From Aquabacterium sp029268225 (GTDB taxonomy: Bacteria > Pseudomonadota > Gammaproteobacteria > Burkholderiales > Burkholderiaceae_C), in contig NZ_JBBEYB010000007.1 in the NCBI RefSeq assembly GCF_037482285.1, positions 141,137 to 205,136 on the forward strand: 64,000 nt of DNA, written 5' to 3'. A program made the translations under genes and the position numbers. Of this stretch, positions 54,959 to 63,961 are shown one piece after another (the first letter of the stretch is position 1; each line of letters starts with the position of its first letter). The notes beneath the pieces are model-generated. The model had not been told where the DNA came from, ran no database searches, and saw only the letters and a program-made list of their open reading frames with translations.

Positions 54959-55792
54959 TCAGAACGCACGGCCTGTCAGCGTCAGCCACGCCAGCAAACC
55001 GCCAATCATCACGGGCTGATGCACCATGTAAAAAGTCAGGCTCCAGCGGCCCAGCAGGCTCAAACCCTGCCTGATGCGCGGCCACGCGAGCACGAAACCA
55101 ATATTGTCGCCCGAAGCCGCTGCGGGCGACGCCATCCACCCCGGTCGGCGTGACAAGATCCACTGTGTGGCAGCCATGCCCCACCACATCACCCCCAGCC
55201 AGGGCAGCACCGGCACATAGTCTTCGGTGATGGGCTTGTGGGTGACCAGACCCACCCAGTTGGTCAGGCGCGTGTCGAAAAATGGGTGCTGGATGAACTG
55301 CGGCAGGCACACCGCCAGCAAGCCCAGCGGCCACAGCCAGCCCCTCAGCGGCGCGCTCAGGCGGGCCACGATCAGCATCACCGCCATGCCGTGAAGCACG
55401 CCAAACGAGATGTAGCTGCGCGGGAACATGAACCAGCTGCCCAAGCTCACCAAGAGCGCACAGCCCAGCACCTGGGCCCAGCGGCGCCAGAAACGCGCCC
55501 AGCTTTGGCCCTGCGCCGTGGCCACCGCCTGCCCAGCGCCCGCACAGAGCAAGAACAGCGACAGGATCAGGGTGCGCTGGGTGGTCCAGAGCGCGTCCTG
55601 GTAGAAGTTGGCGTCCAGCAGGCGGTAGGTGCTGAGGTCGAAACAGAAGTGAAACAGCGCCATCCAGACCAGGGCAAAACCGCGCAGGGCGTCCAGCCGG
55701 TCGTAGCGGCCTGCCACAGAGCCCGAAGGTGCGCCGGAATCCCGACTGTGAGGGGGGGCTGGCATGGGGATATGTGCTTTTTGGGGGCGCAT
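54959..55792 (-). CDS. DUF1624 (heparan-alpha-glucosaminide N-acetyltransferase-like) membrane protein
   Basis: Integral membrane acyltransferase-like protein (277 aa) with about seven or eight helices. The hallmark RLDALRGFALVWMALFHFCF starts the membrane part, followed by TLILSLFLLCAGAG, SYISFGVLHGMAVMLIV, WLGVMWWGM and LTFYMVHQPVMIGGLLAW. No function is proven for bacterial members; acetylation of envelope sugars is a guess. The start could be 55831 or 55792; I used 55792 to leave room for the divergent rlhA-like promoter. Confidence 0.82.
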   Translation of the reverse strand: MRPQKAHIPMPAPPHSRDSGAPSGSVAGRYDRLDALRGFALVWMALFHFCFDLSTYRLLDANFYQDALWTTQRTLILSLFLLCAGAGQAVATAQGQSWARFWRRWAQVLGCALLVSLGSWFMFPRSYISFGVLHGMAVMLIVARLSAPLRGWLWPLGLLAVCLPQFIQHPFFDTRLTNWVGLVTHKPITEDYVPVLPWLGVMWWGMAATQWILSRRPGWMASPAAASGDNIGFVLAWPRIRQGLSLLGRWSLTFYMVHQPVMIGGLLAWLTLTGRAF

Positions 55793-55833
55793 GGCGATAG
55801 TATCAGCGGTTTGCTCTTTGGATCGCGCCACCC

Positions 55834-57810
55834 ATGCTCCTCGCCGCCCGCCACCCCCTTGAATTGCTCGCGCCCGCCAAGACTGCCGACATCGGCATCG
55901 AGGCCGTCAACCACGGCGCCGATGCCATCTACATCGGTGGGCCGTCGTTCGGTGCGCGCGCCAATGCCAGCAACTCGGTGCAGGACATTGCGCGCCTGGT
56001 GCAGCACGCCCATCGCTACCACGCCAAGGTGTTCGCCACCCTGAACACCATCTTGCGCGACGACGAGCTGGAAGGCGCCCGCAAGCAGATCTGGGAGCTG
56101 TACGACGCGGGCGTGGACGCCCTGATCGTTCAGGACATGGGCCTGCTGGAGCTCGACCTGCCCCCGATCCAGTTGCACGCCTCCACCCAGACCGACATCC
56201 GCACCGTCGAAAAAGCCAAGTTCCTGCAGGACGTGGGCTTCAGCCAGATCGTGCTGGCGCGCGAACTGAACCTCAAGCAGATCCGCACGATCGCGGTCAA
56301 CACCCACTGCGCCATCGAGTTTTTCATTCATGGCGCCCTGTGCGTGGCCTACAGCGGCCAGTGCTTCATCAGCCACGCCCACACCGGCCGCAGTGCCAAC
56401 CGGGGTGACTGCTCGCAGGCCTGCCGCCTGCCCTACAACGTGACGGACAACAGCGGCCAGGTCGTGGCGTTCGAGAAGCACGTGCTGTCCATGAAGGACA
56501 ACGATCAGAGCGCCAACCTCGAGGCCCTGATCGACGCGGGCGTGAGCTCCTTCAAGATCGAAGGTCGCTACAAGGACATGGGCTATGTGAAGAACATCAC
56601 CGCTCACTACCGCATGCTGCTCGACGAGATCCTGGAAGCGCGCCCGGAACTGTCTCGCGCCTCGTCGGGCGAGAACACCTTCTTCTTCCAGCCCGACCCC
56701 GAGCGTAACTTCAACCGTGGCAGCACCGACTACTTCGTCACTGGCCGCAAGGAAGACATCGGCGCCTTCGAGAGCCCCAAGCACCTGGGCCTGCCCGTGG
56801 GCGAAGTTGCCAAGGTTGGCGACAAATGGTTTGACGTGGCCATTGACGACGAAGCCGTGCGCGAAGCCGGCGGCATCCACAACGGCGACGGCCTGAACTA
56901 CCTGACGCTGACCAAGGACATCGTGGGCGTGCAGGTCAACACCGCCGAGCCCGTGGGCAAGGCCGGCCGTCTGTGGCGCGTCTTCCCCAACGAAGGCATC
57001 GCCACCTTGGCCGATCTCAAGCCCGGCGTGGCCATCAACCGCAACCGCGACCGCGCCTGGGACAACCAGATGTCCAAGAAGTCGGCCGAGCGCCGCATTG
57101 GCACCTGGCTGGCCCTGGGCGACACCCCGGACGGCTTGATGCTGACCGTGACCGACGAAGACGGCTGCGTGGGCAGCGCCACGGTGGCGTGCGACAAGCA
57201 GGCCCCGCAAGACGCGGCTCAGTCCGAAGCCAGCCTGCGCGACAACCTGGGCAAACTGGGCAACACCATCTTCTCGGTGCACGACATCAGCCTGACCACT
57301 GCCCAGCCCTGGTTCGTGCCCGCTTCCGTGATCAAGCACCTGCGCCGCGACGCCATCGAGTCACTGGAAGCCGCCCGCGCCGCAGCCTACCAGCGTCCGC
57401 AACCGGCCACACCCGTCGAGCCCCCCGTGGCCTACCCGGAAGACACGCTGAGCTACCTGGCCAACGTCTACAACCACAAGGCCCGCGACTTCTATGCCAA
57501 GCACGGCGTGAAGGTGATCGAAGCCGCCTACGAAAGCCAGGAAGAGCTCGGCGAGGTCAGCCTGATGATCACCAAGCACTGCGTGCGCTTCTCGCTGAGC
57601 CTGTGTCCCAAGCAGGCCAAGGGCGTGCAAGGCGTGCAGGGCACGGTGCGTGCCGAGCCGCTGCAACTGATCAACGGCAAGGAAAAGCTCACGCTGCGCT
57701 TTGACTGCAAGCCTTGTGAGATGCACGTGGTCGGCAAGATCAAGAAGTCGGTGCTCAACCAGATCCCCGAGTCGCCCATGCAGTTCTACAAGGCCCGTCC
57801 CACAGCCTGA
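55834..57810 (+). CDS. U32 family protein, RlhA-like 23S rRNA C2501 hydroxylase
   Basis: Peptidase-U32-family protein, 658 aa, close in length to E. coli RlhA/YdcP (about 650 aa), which hydroxylates C2501 of 23S rRNA using prephenate-derived co-substrate and iron. Landmarks: LELLAPAKTADIGIEAVNHGADAIYIGG, the U32 region EFFIHGALCVAYSGQCFIS, the cysteines in RGDCSQACRLPY, and the long C-terminal extension (from about 430) absent from the shorter TrhP/YegQ type. I favour RlhA over TrhP by length. The neighbours give no further clue. Confidence 0.82.
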   Translation: MLLAARHPLELLAPAKTADIGIEAVNHGADAIYIGGPSFGARANASNSVQDIARLVQHAHRYHAKVFATLNTILRDDELEGARKQIWELYDAGVDALIVQDMGLLELDLPPIQLHASTQTDIRTVEKAKFLQDVGFSQIVLARELNLKQIRTIAVNTHCAIEFFIHGALCVAYSGQCFISHAHTGRSANRGDCSQACRLPYNVTDNSGQVVAFEKHVLSMKDNDQSANLEALIDAGVSSFKIEGRYKDMGYVKNITAHYRMLLDEILEARPELSRASSGENTFFFQPDPERNFNRGSTDYFVTGRKEDIGAFESPKHLGLPVGEVAKVGDKWFDVAIDDEAVREAGGIHNGDGLNYLTLTKDIVGVQVNTAEPVGKAGRLWRVFPNEGIATLADLKPGVAINRNRDRAWDNQMSKKSAERRIGTWLALGDTPDGLMLTVTDEDGCVGSATVACDKQAPQDAAQSEASLRDNLGKLGNTIFSVHDISLTTAQPWFVPASVIKHLRRDAIESLEAARAAAYQRPQPATPVEPPVAYPEDTLSYLANVYNHKARDFYAKHGVKVIEAAYESQEELGEVSLMITKHCVRFSLSLCPKQAKGVQGVQGTVRAEPLQLINGKEKLTLRFDCKPCEMHVVGKIKKSVLNQIPESPMQFYKARPTA

Positions 57811-57901
57811 TCGCGCTTGAGTGCCTGGCCCAAGAGGCCAGGGAGCGACGTCACTGCGCCGTCACCGAGGCGTCGCGGTGCTGTCACAGAGGGCGCACAC
57901 C

Positions 57902-58849
57902 ATGGCTCGCATGCGCGCCTGGATCACCGCCCCTCTGCTGCGAGAACTCACCGCCAACGGCCTGGGTGCCGGGCCCAAGGGCTTTCCGCCTGCGAGTTCA
58001 TTGCAACCGCTGCCCGACAGGCGATACCGTGTTAGGTCGGTGTGGATCTCGGACGTCCACCTGGGCACCCCAGGCTGCCAGGCCCATGCCCTGCTCGACT
58101 TCCTGCGCCGCGTCGACTGCGACACGCTCTACCTCGTAGGCGACATCATCGACGGCTGGCAACTGCGCCGTACCTGGTACTGGCCGCAGTCGCACAACGA
58201 TGTGATCCAGAAGATCCTGCGCAAGGCCCGCAAAGGCACCCGAGTGGTCTACATCCCCGGCAACCACGACGAGTTTGCCCGCACCTACCTCGACCACGCC
58301 TTCGGTGGCGTCGAGCTGGCCGAGGAGTGTCTGCACACCACGGCCGATGGTCGCAAGCTATGGGTCACCCATGGCGACCTGTACGACGGCGTGATCCAGT
58401 GCGCCCGTTGGCTGGCGCTGTTGGGCGACTCGCTCTATGAATTCACCCTCAAGCTGAACCGCTACCTGAACTCGTGGCGCGCGCGGCGTGGCCTGCCATA
58501 CTGGTCGCTGTCCAAGTACCTCAAGCTCAAGGTCAAACGGGCGGTCAGCTATGTGGCAGATTTTGAGGAGGCCCTGGCCCGGGAGGCGCACAAACGGGGG
58601 GCCCAGGGCGTGGTGTGCGGTCACATCCACCATGCCGAGATCCGCCCGATTGACGGCATCCTGTATTGCAACGACGGCGACTGGGTGGAGAGCCTCACCG
58701 CCCTTGTCGAACATCACGATGGCCGGCTCGACATCGTGCACTGGGGGCAGGTGATGGCGGGCGAGGATGCCACGCTGTCCGACTGCCGGCTCCCCGATGA
58801 GGCCCAAGCCCCCGTAGCCCAGGCGACGGCCCTGACTGCGGCACAATAG
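57902..58849 (+). CDS. metallophosphoesterase, UDP-2,3-diacylglucosamine diphosphatase-like
   Basis: Calcineurin-like phosphoesterase (315 aa from ATG 57902). Metal ligands in order: D51 and H53 (ISDVHLG), D81/D84 (VGDIIDGW), N121-H122-D123 (PGNHDEF), then THGDLYD and GHIHHAEIRP. This is the LpxH pattern for lipid A synthesis (UDP-diacylglucosamine to lipid X). The extra 40-residue N-terminus and its divergence from the standard LpxH make an LpxH2/COG2908 paralogue possible. The upstream open frame from 57821 is not supported. Confidence 0.82.
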   Translation: MARMRAWITAPLLRELTANGLGAGPKGFPPASSLQPLPDRRYRVRSVWISDVHLGTPGCQAHALLDFLRRVDCDTLYLVGDIIDGWQLRRTWYWPQSHNDVIQKILRKARKGTRVVYIPGNHDEFARTYLDHAFGGVELAEECLHTTADGRKLWVTHGDLYDGVIQCARWLALLGDSLYEFTLKLNRYLNSWRARRGLPYWSLSKYLKLKVKRAVSYVADFEEALAREAHKRGAQGVVCGHIHHAEIRPIDGILYCNDGDWVESLTALVEHHDGRLDIVHWGQVMAGEDATLSDCRLPDEAQAPVAQATALTAAQ

Positions 58850-58900
58850 CGCCCGTTTTGCGTCGCCCACCACCGGGTGGCCGCCTTGCTGGAGCACTCC

Positions 58901-59215
58901 ATGGCCTTTGCCGACAACCTCAAACAACTTCCCGCCATCAGCCACCTGGCTGCCCTTGAACTGATCGATGCCGCAGGCAACGTGGCCGCCACCATCGAGA
59001 ACAAGCCTGGCAAGGCCGGTTCACTGGCTGTGTACGCGGCCCTGGCGGCCAAGCACGGCGGCATCAACGTGGCCGCCGCCGAGGAAGGCCTGGTCATCTT
59101 CGCCGAGCACACCGACGACGCTCGCGCCAACCCCGGCAAACACCCGAACATTGACCGCTTGCTGGACGTCATCGCCTCGGGCCAGGGTTTCACCTGCAAG
59201 CTGATCGCGGCCTGA
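58901..59215 (+). CDS. DUF2322 family protein
   Basis: 104-aa cytoplasmic protein. MAFADNLKQLPAISHLAALELIDAAGNVAATIENKPG and the Gly/Ala-rich middle match the DUF2322 family of unknown function found in beta- and gammaproteobacteria. No cysteines except one near the C-terminus and no obvious active site. Precedes the phosphorylase gene by 24 bases on the same strand, so it may be part of that operon. Confidence 0.8.
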   Translation: MAFADNLKQLPAISHLAALELIDAAGNVAATIENKPGKAGSLAVYAALAAKHGGINVAAAEEGLVIFAEHTDDARANPGKHPNIDRLLDVIASGQGFTCKLIAA

Positions 59216-59239
59216 AACACCGTTCCTCATGGGAGTACG

Positions 59240-60874
59240 ATGTCAGAAACGACATCGCTGACTCCCATGACGCCTGACGAAGTTCCTGTTAACGCCCCAC
59301 CCGTCTCGTCCTCCGCTCAGCCTGCCGAAATGGCACCGGCCCTGTTGAGCCTCAAGCGGGTGGCGATCGACACCTACCGCGAAAACGTCGCCTACATGCA
59401 CCGCGACTGCGCGGTCTACCGGGCCGAAGGCTTTCAGGCCCTGTCCAAGGTCGAGATCACGGCCAACGGCCACCGCATCCTGGCGACGCTCAACGTGGTG
59501 GACGACACCTGCATCGTCGACCGAGATCAACTGGGCCTGTCCGAAGACGCCTTTGCCCAACTGGGCCTCAGCGAAGGCCACCCCACCCGCGTCAACCAGG
59601 CCGAGCCCCCCTCTTCCATCCCGGCCCTGCACCGCAAGATCGCTGGCGAGCGCCTCAGCCACGAGGACTACCACGACATCGTGCGTGACATCACCGAGCA
59701 CCGTTACTCCAAGATCGAGTTGACGGCCTTCGTGGTGGCCTGCAACCAGGGCGAACTCGATCGTGAAGAGGTTTACAGCCTCACCGACGCCATGGCGTCC
59801 ATGGGCCGTCGCCTCGACTGGCACGCCCACCCTGTGGTCGACAAGCATTGCATCGGTGGCATTCCGGGCAACCGCACGTCGATGCTGGTCGTGCCCATCG
59901 TGGCCGCGCACGGCATGCTGTGCCCCAAAACCTCGTCCCGCGCGATCACCTCGCCCGCTGGCACGGCCGACACCATGGAGGTGCTGGCCAACGTCGAGCC
60001 CAGTTTCGACCGCCTCAGCGAAATCGTGCGCGAGCACCGCGGCTGCCTGGCCTGGGGTGGCACCTCCGACCTGTCTCCTGCCGACGACGTGCTGATCTCG
60101 GTCGAGCGCCCCCTGTCCATCGACTCCCCCGGTCAGATGGTCGCCTCCATCCTGTCCAAGAAGGTGGCAGCCGGATCCACCCACCTGTTGCTCGACATCC
60201 CCGTGGGCGCCACCGCCAAGGTGCGTACCATTCCGGATGCGCAACGCCTGCGCAAGCTCTTCGAGTTCGTGGCCAAGCGCATGGGCCTGACCATCGACGT
60301 GGTGATCACCGACGGCCGCCAGCCTATTGGCAACGGCATCGGCCCTGTGCTGGAGGCCCGTGATGTGATGTGGGTGCTGGCCAACGACCCACGCGCGCCG
60401 CACGACCTGCGCCAGAAATCGCTGCGACTGGCCGGTCGCATCCTCGAGTTCGACCCTGATGTGCGCGGTGGCGACGGCTATGCCATCGCCCGCGACATCC
60501 TGGAGTCCGGCCGCGCCATGGCCAAGATGCGCGCCATCATCGACGCGCAGGGACACAAGCCGTTTGATCCGGATCACCCGGCCCTGGCGCCGCTGCACTT
60601 CGAGGTTCTGGCCAAACGTGACGGTATCGTCTCAGGCATCGACAACCAGCAAGTGGCCCGTCTGGCCCGCTTAGCAGGCGCACCCAAGGTCCAAGGTGCG
60701 GGTGTAGACCTCCTGTGCAAACTGGGCGACAAGGTGCAGGAAGGTCAGCCGCTGTACCGCGTCTATGCGGCCTATTCCTCCGATCTCGAATTCGCACGCC
60801 AAGCCAGCGAGCGCAACGCTGGCTACTACCTGGGCGAAGCGGGTGCCGAAATCCGTCAGATTGTGGAGTTCTGA
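59240..60874 (+). CDS. thymidine/AMP phosphorylase family protein (long form)
   Basis: Nucleoside (or nucleotide) phosphorylase fold, 544 aa. It is longer than DeoA (about 440) because of an N-terminal domain (about 35-115), as in archaeal AMP phosphorylases. Conserved blocks are HCIGGIPGNRTSMLVVPIVAA, KTSSRAITSPAGTADTMEVL (phosphate and base site), WGGTSDLSPADDVLI and DGRQPIGNGIGPVLEARD. It could phosphorolyse thymidine or cleave NMPs to ribose-1,5-bisphosphate. Its TGA overlaps the ATG of the PRPP-synthetase-like gene by one base, so the two are coupled. The first 35 residues are low-complexity. Confidence 0.85.
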   Translation: MSETTSLTPMTPDEVPVNAPPVSSSAQPAEMAPALLSLKRVAIDTYRENVAYMHRDCAVYRAEGFQALSKVEITANGHRILATLNVVDDTCIVDRDQLGLSEDAFAQLGLSEGHPTRVNQAEPPSSIPALHRKIAGERLSHEDYHDIVRDITEHRYSKIELTAFVVACNQGELDREEVYSLTDAMASMGRRLDWHAHPVVDKHCIGGIPGNRTSMLVVPIVAAHGMLCPKTSSRAITSPAGTADTMEVLANVEPSFDRLSEIVREHRGCLAWGGTSDLSPADDVLISVERPLSIDSPGQMVASILSKKVAAGSTHLLLDIPVGATAKVRTIPDAQRLRKLFEFVAKRMGLTIDVVITDGRQPIGNGIGPVLEARDVMWVLANDPRAPHDLRQKSLRLAGRILEFDPDVRGGDGYAIARDILESGRAMAKMRAIIDAQGHKPFDPDHPALAPLHFEVLAKRDGIVSGIDNQQVARLARLAGAPKVQGAGVDLLCKLGDKVQEGQPLYRVYAAYSSDLEFARQASERNAGYYLGEAGAEIRQIVEF

Positions 60875-61782
60875 TGTCTGCCTTGCTGCTGTATTTTGAA
60901 GAAGAGCAGGCTCCTGCCCTGCGCTTGGCAGACGCCTGTGGCCTGCCGGCAGCCTGTGTCGAGCGCCATCGCTTTCCTGACGCCGAGATGCGCCTGAAGC
61001 TGCCCGTCAATGCTGACGGTCAACTCCCCGGGCGAGTGGTCATCTACCGCAGCCTGGACAAGCCCAACGACAAGCTGGTCGAACTGCTACTGGTGAGCCA
61101 GGAAGCCCGCAAGCTGGGCGCCCAGAAGATCCTGCTGGTGGCGCCCTACCTCGCCTACATGCGTCAGGACATCGCCTTTCAGCCGGGCGAGATCGTCAGC
61201 CAGAAGATCATCGGCCGCTTCCTGTCGGAGTTGGTGGACGGGCTGATCACGGTCGACCCCCACTTGCACCGCATCAGCAAGCTCGAGGAGGCTTTCCCTG
61301 GCTCCTACGCCATCAGCTTGTCCGGTGCGCCCATGCTGGCCGAGCTCATCGCCAAGGAACGACCGGGAGCGATGTTGATGGGCCCAGATGGCGAATCCGC
61401 CCAGTGGATTGCCTCGGCTGCTGCCGTCTGCGGTTTCGACCATGGCGTTTGCTCCAAGGTGCGGCACGGCGACCATGATGTCCGCATCACCCTACCCGCC
61501 GGCGTGTCGGTCAGAGGCCGGCAGGTTGTGCTGCTCGATGACATGGCCAGCTCCGGCCGCACCCTGGTAGAAGCCAGCAAGCTGTTGAAGGCGGCCGGTG
61601 CATGTTCTGTGGATGTGGCCGTGACCCACGCACTGTTTGCCGCCGATGCCCTGGATGTCATCCGCGCTGCTGGCATTGAGCACGTCTGGAGTACCGACAG
61701 CGTGACCCACGCCAGCAACGCCGTGGCCTTGGCCTCCAAGCTGACGCCAGCCGTACAAGCTTGGCTCCGTCAGGGCCGCTGA
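60874..61782 (+). CDS. ribose-phosphate pyrophosphokinase-like protein
   Basis: PRPP-synthetase homologue, 302 aa, divergent from the housekeeping Prs. Preserved features: RFPDAEMRLKLP (ATP/R5P), MRQD (96-99), the ITVDPHLH loop (126-132), the flexible-loop K195 (CSKVRHG) and the PRPP-binding DDMASSGRTL (222-231). The ATP segment after RQD (IAFQPGEIVSQK) resembles short archaeal-type Prs. Start overlaps the phosphorylase stop (TGATG). The last 13 bases overlap the 3' end of the convergent DUF898 gene. Confidence 0.85.
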   Translation: MSALLLYFEEEQAPALRLADACGLPAACVERHRFPDAEMRLKLPVNADGQLPGRVVIYRSLDKPNDKLVELLLVSQEARKLGAQKILLVAPYLAYMRQDIAFQPGEIVSQKIIGRFLSELVDGLITVDPHLHRISKLEEAFPGSYAISLSGAPMLAELIAKERPGAMLMGPDGESAQWIASAAAVCGFDHGVCSKVRHGDHDVRITLPAGVSVRGRQVVLLDDMASSGRTLVEASKLLKAAGACSVDVAVTHALFAADALDVIRAAGIEHVWSTDSVTHASNAVALASKLTPAVQAWLRQGR

Positions 61783-62811
61783 TTGAGGTCCAGAGCTTCC
61801 TCGGGCAGGCCCAGCAGATCGGGCCTCACCCACACCACCACCGACTGCAGCCTCAGCCGGGCCTCGGCCATGGCGGCCACCGGGTAATACCAACCCAGCG
61901 TCAGCACCACCCACAGCCAGTTGCGTGCGCTCAGGCGCAGCAACGCGGACATGGGCACCTGGCTTTCGAAGCGCAACGCCTCATGCGCCGTGCTGGACCA
62001 CAAGCGGTTCTGCAAGCTGGCGCCCAGGTAGGGATACGGCAGCGCCATCATCCAGGCCAGCCCCATGAACAGGCCGGGTAACAGCACCAGCGCCGTGCTC
62101 CAGCTCGCCGCGCTGTCCGTCTCGGCGCTTGCCAGCAAGGCACGCACCTCCCAGCCGGTCCAGTCCAGCAAAATCCAGCTCAAGGGCAGCACCAGCAGCA
62201 CACAGGCCAAACCCGCCAGCAAGCCCACCTTCAGGCTAAGCCCCACCGACTGGCCGTGGCTCAAGTCGGGCTCGCGCTGGTTGCGCACGCTACCCCACCC
62301 GGCATGCCGATGCTGGTAGCGTTTGAACTGCACATACAGCAGCGGCAGGCCCACACAAAAGCCGGTGACGGACAAGCCGCCATATAGCCAGGCCGCGTCA
62401 CGCTGATCGGCCCGGAGCATCAGAAACGCCCACACCGCCAACGCGCCGGAGGCAATGTAGATCAGCGTGGGCACCGCCATGGCGCGCCAGGCATCACGGG
62501 GCCGCGCGTCCAGGTGCAGGCGTTGCCCCCGCCAGCTGGTGTGCATCAGCTGGAACGACAGGAAGCCGTGCAACATGAAAGGCAGCGCGGCCGCCATCAG
62601 CAACTGCAGGGTCGCCACGCCGATCCACGCATACGCGCCCAGCTGCGCGATGCCGTAGTACAGCGCATTGAGCACCACCATGCCCACCAGATTGCCCAGA
62701 AACATCTGCACTGGGTTGGCGTGATATCCCAGCGCGTGGCCGGCCACCTGGATGTGCCCGTACAGATAGCGCAGCTTGCTGGTCAATGCCCAGGGAAACG
62801 ACAGGCCCAGC
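61770..62811 (-). pseudogene. YjgN/DUF898 membrane protein gene, 5' end displaced by an IS
   Basis: About 345 C-terminal codons of a YjgN-type multi-helix membrane protein. The segment LPLGLSFPWALTSKLRYLYGH then several hydrophobic helices (LLMAAALPFMLHGFLSFQLM; LIYIASGALAVWAFLML) and the C-terminal KTRLR-like FRLSARNWLWVVLTLGWYYPV pattern. The reading frame is intact to base 62811, where the left inverted repeat of an IS3-type element begins, so the N-terminal 20-40 residues and start codon lie beyond the element, outside the window. Likely inactivated. Stop overlaps the PRPP-synthetase-like gene by 13 bases. Confidence 0.82.
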
Positions 62812-62851
62812 GGTAATCCCCCCGAAAAACCAGCGCAGTGAGAAGTAGAAG
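62812..62851 (+). repeat. left inverted repeat of the IS element
   Basis: Begins GGTAATCCCCCC and ends near GAGAAGTAGA. 32 of 40 bases match the reverse complement of 63961-64000. Confidence 0.85.
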
Positions 62852-62873
62852 TTTTCGAAGGAAAATTTCTACC

Positions 62874-63140
62874 ATGAAGAAGTCCCGATTCACCGACAGC
62901 CAGATCATTGATGCGCTCAAGCGCGTGGAGGCTGGCTTGGCCGTGCCGGAGCTGTGCCGAGAGCTGGGCATCAGCACGGCCACGTTCTACAAGTGGCGCT
63001 CGAAGTTCGGCGGCATGGATGCCTCGCTGATGGCGCGCATGAAGGAGCTGGAAGAGGAGAACCGCCGACTCCGCAAGATGTACGTCGAAGAAAAGCTCAA
63101 GGCCGAGATCGTGTCGGAGGCCCTCGCAAAAAAGTGGTGA
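62874..63140 (+). CDS. IS3-family transposase OrfA (InsE-like)
   Basis: 88-aa DNA-binding protein: helix-turn-helix (FTDSQIIDALKRVEAGLAV, ELCRELGISTATFYKWRSKFGG) and a leucine-zipper-like coiled coil (MKELEEENRRLRKMYVEEKL) at the C-terminus. Ends just after an A-rich slippery site that lets ribosomes shift into orfB. Start at ATG 62874. Confidence 0.93.
   Translation: MKKSRFTDSQIIDALKRVEAGLAVPELCRELGISTATFYKWRSKFGGMDASLMARMKELEEENRRLRKMYVEEKLKAEIVSEALAKKW
63128..63134 (+). promoter_or_regulatory. programmed -1 frameshift slippery site
   Basis: The heptamer A-AAA-AAG is in the correct frame to allow -1 slippage (codons GCA AAA AAG) six bases before the orfA stop TGG TGA. orfB is in the -1 frame and starts at this point, as expected for an OrfAB fusion transposase. 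Confidence 0.8.
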
Positions 63141-63961
63141 AGCCATCTCGCCGCCGCGAGATGGCTCAACGATCGGTTCAAGAGTTTGGCGCTTCGATCA
63201 AGCTGGCCTGTCAGGCCTTCCAGATCAGCCAGGCTTGTTATCGGTACGAGGCCAAGCACCAGGCCGAGAACGATGAGATCGCCGACTGGCTGCTGCGCTT
63301 GACGGACAACAACCGCAACTGGGGCTTTGGGCTGTGCTTCCTGTACCTGCGTAACGTCAGAGGCTTTGCCTGGAACCACAAGCGCGTGTACCGCATCTAC
63401 AGGGAGCTGGAGCTGAACCTGCGCATCAAGCCACGCAAGCGCCTGGTGCGCGACAAGCCCCAGCCGCTATCGGTACCAGAGGCCATCAATCAGGTGTGGT
63501 CAATGGACTTCATGCACGACCAGTTGGAGGACGGCAGAAGCTTCAGGTTGCTCAACATCATCGATGACTTCAACCGCGAAGCACTGAGCATTGAGGTCGA
63601 CTTCTCGCTGCCCACGCTGCGGGTGATCCGCACGCTCACACAGGTCATAGCCTGGCGCGGCAAGCCGCAGGTCATTCGCTGCGACAACGGGCCGGAATAC
63701 ATCAGCGCAGCCATCGAAGCCTGGGCCAAGTCATGGGGCATTCGCTTTGAGCACATCGAACCGGGCAAGCCGCAACAGAACGCCTATGTCGAACGCTTCA
63801 ACCGGACGGTGCGCTACGAATGGCTCTCGCAGTACCATTGGACAGACCTCGATGAGGTCAGGCTGTACGCCACCCAATGGATGTGGATGTACAACCATGA
63901 ACGCCCAAACATGGCCTTGGGCGGCATCACCCCCAAGCAGCGGTTGGCCATGGCCGCATAG
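63134..63961 (+). CDS. IS3-family transposase OrfB (DDE integrase domain)
   Basis: About 275 aa carrying the rve/DDE catalytic triad: D in VWSMDFMHD, D in IRCDNGPEY and E in QNAYVERFNRTVRYEWL. A helical region (IADWLLRLTDNNRNWGFG) precedes it. Probably made as an OrfA-OrfB fusion through the -1 frameshift at 63128-63134; two in-frame GTG codons at 63134 and 63137 might allow separate starts. The frame is open to a TAG at 63959-63961, one base into the right inverted repeat, so the transposase looks intact. Confidence 0.92.
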   Translation: MVKPSRRREMAQRSVQEFGASIKLACQAFQISQACYRYEAKHQAENDEIADWLLRLTDNNRNWGFGLCFLYLRNVRGFAWNHKRVYRIYRELELNLRIKPRKRLVRDKPQPLSVPEAINQVWSMDFMHDQLEDGRSFRLLNIIDDFNREALSIEVDFSLPTLRVIRTLTQVIAWRGKPQVIRCDNGPEYISAAIEAWAKSWGIRFEHIEPGKPQQNAYVERFNRTVRYEWLSQYHWTDLDEVRLYATQWMWMYNHERPNMALGGITPKQRLAMAA

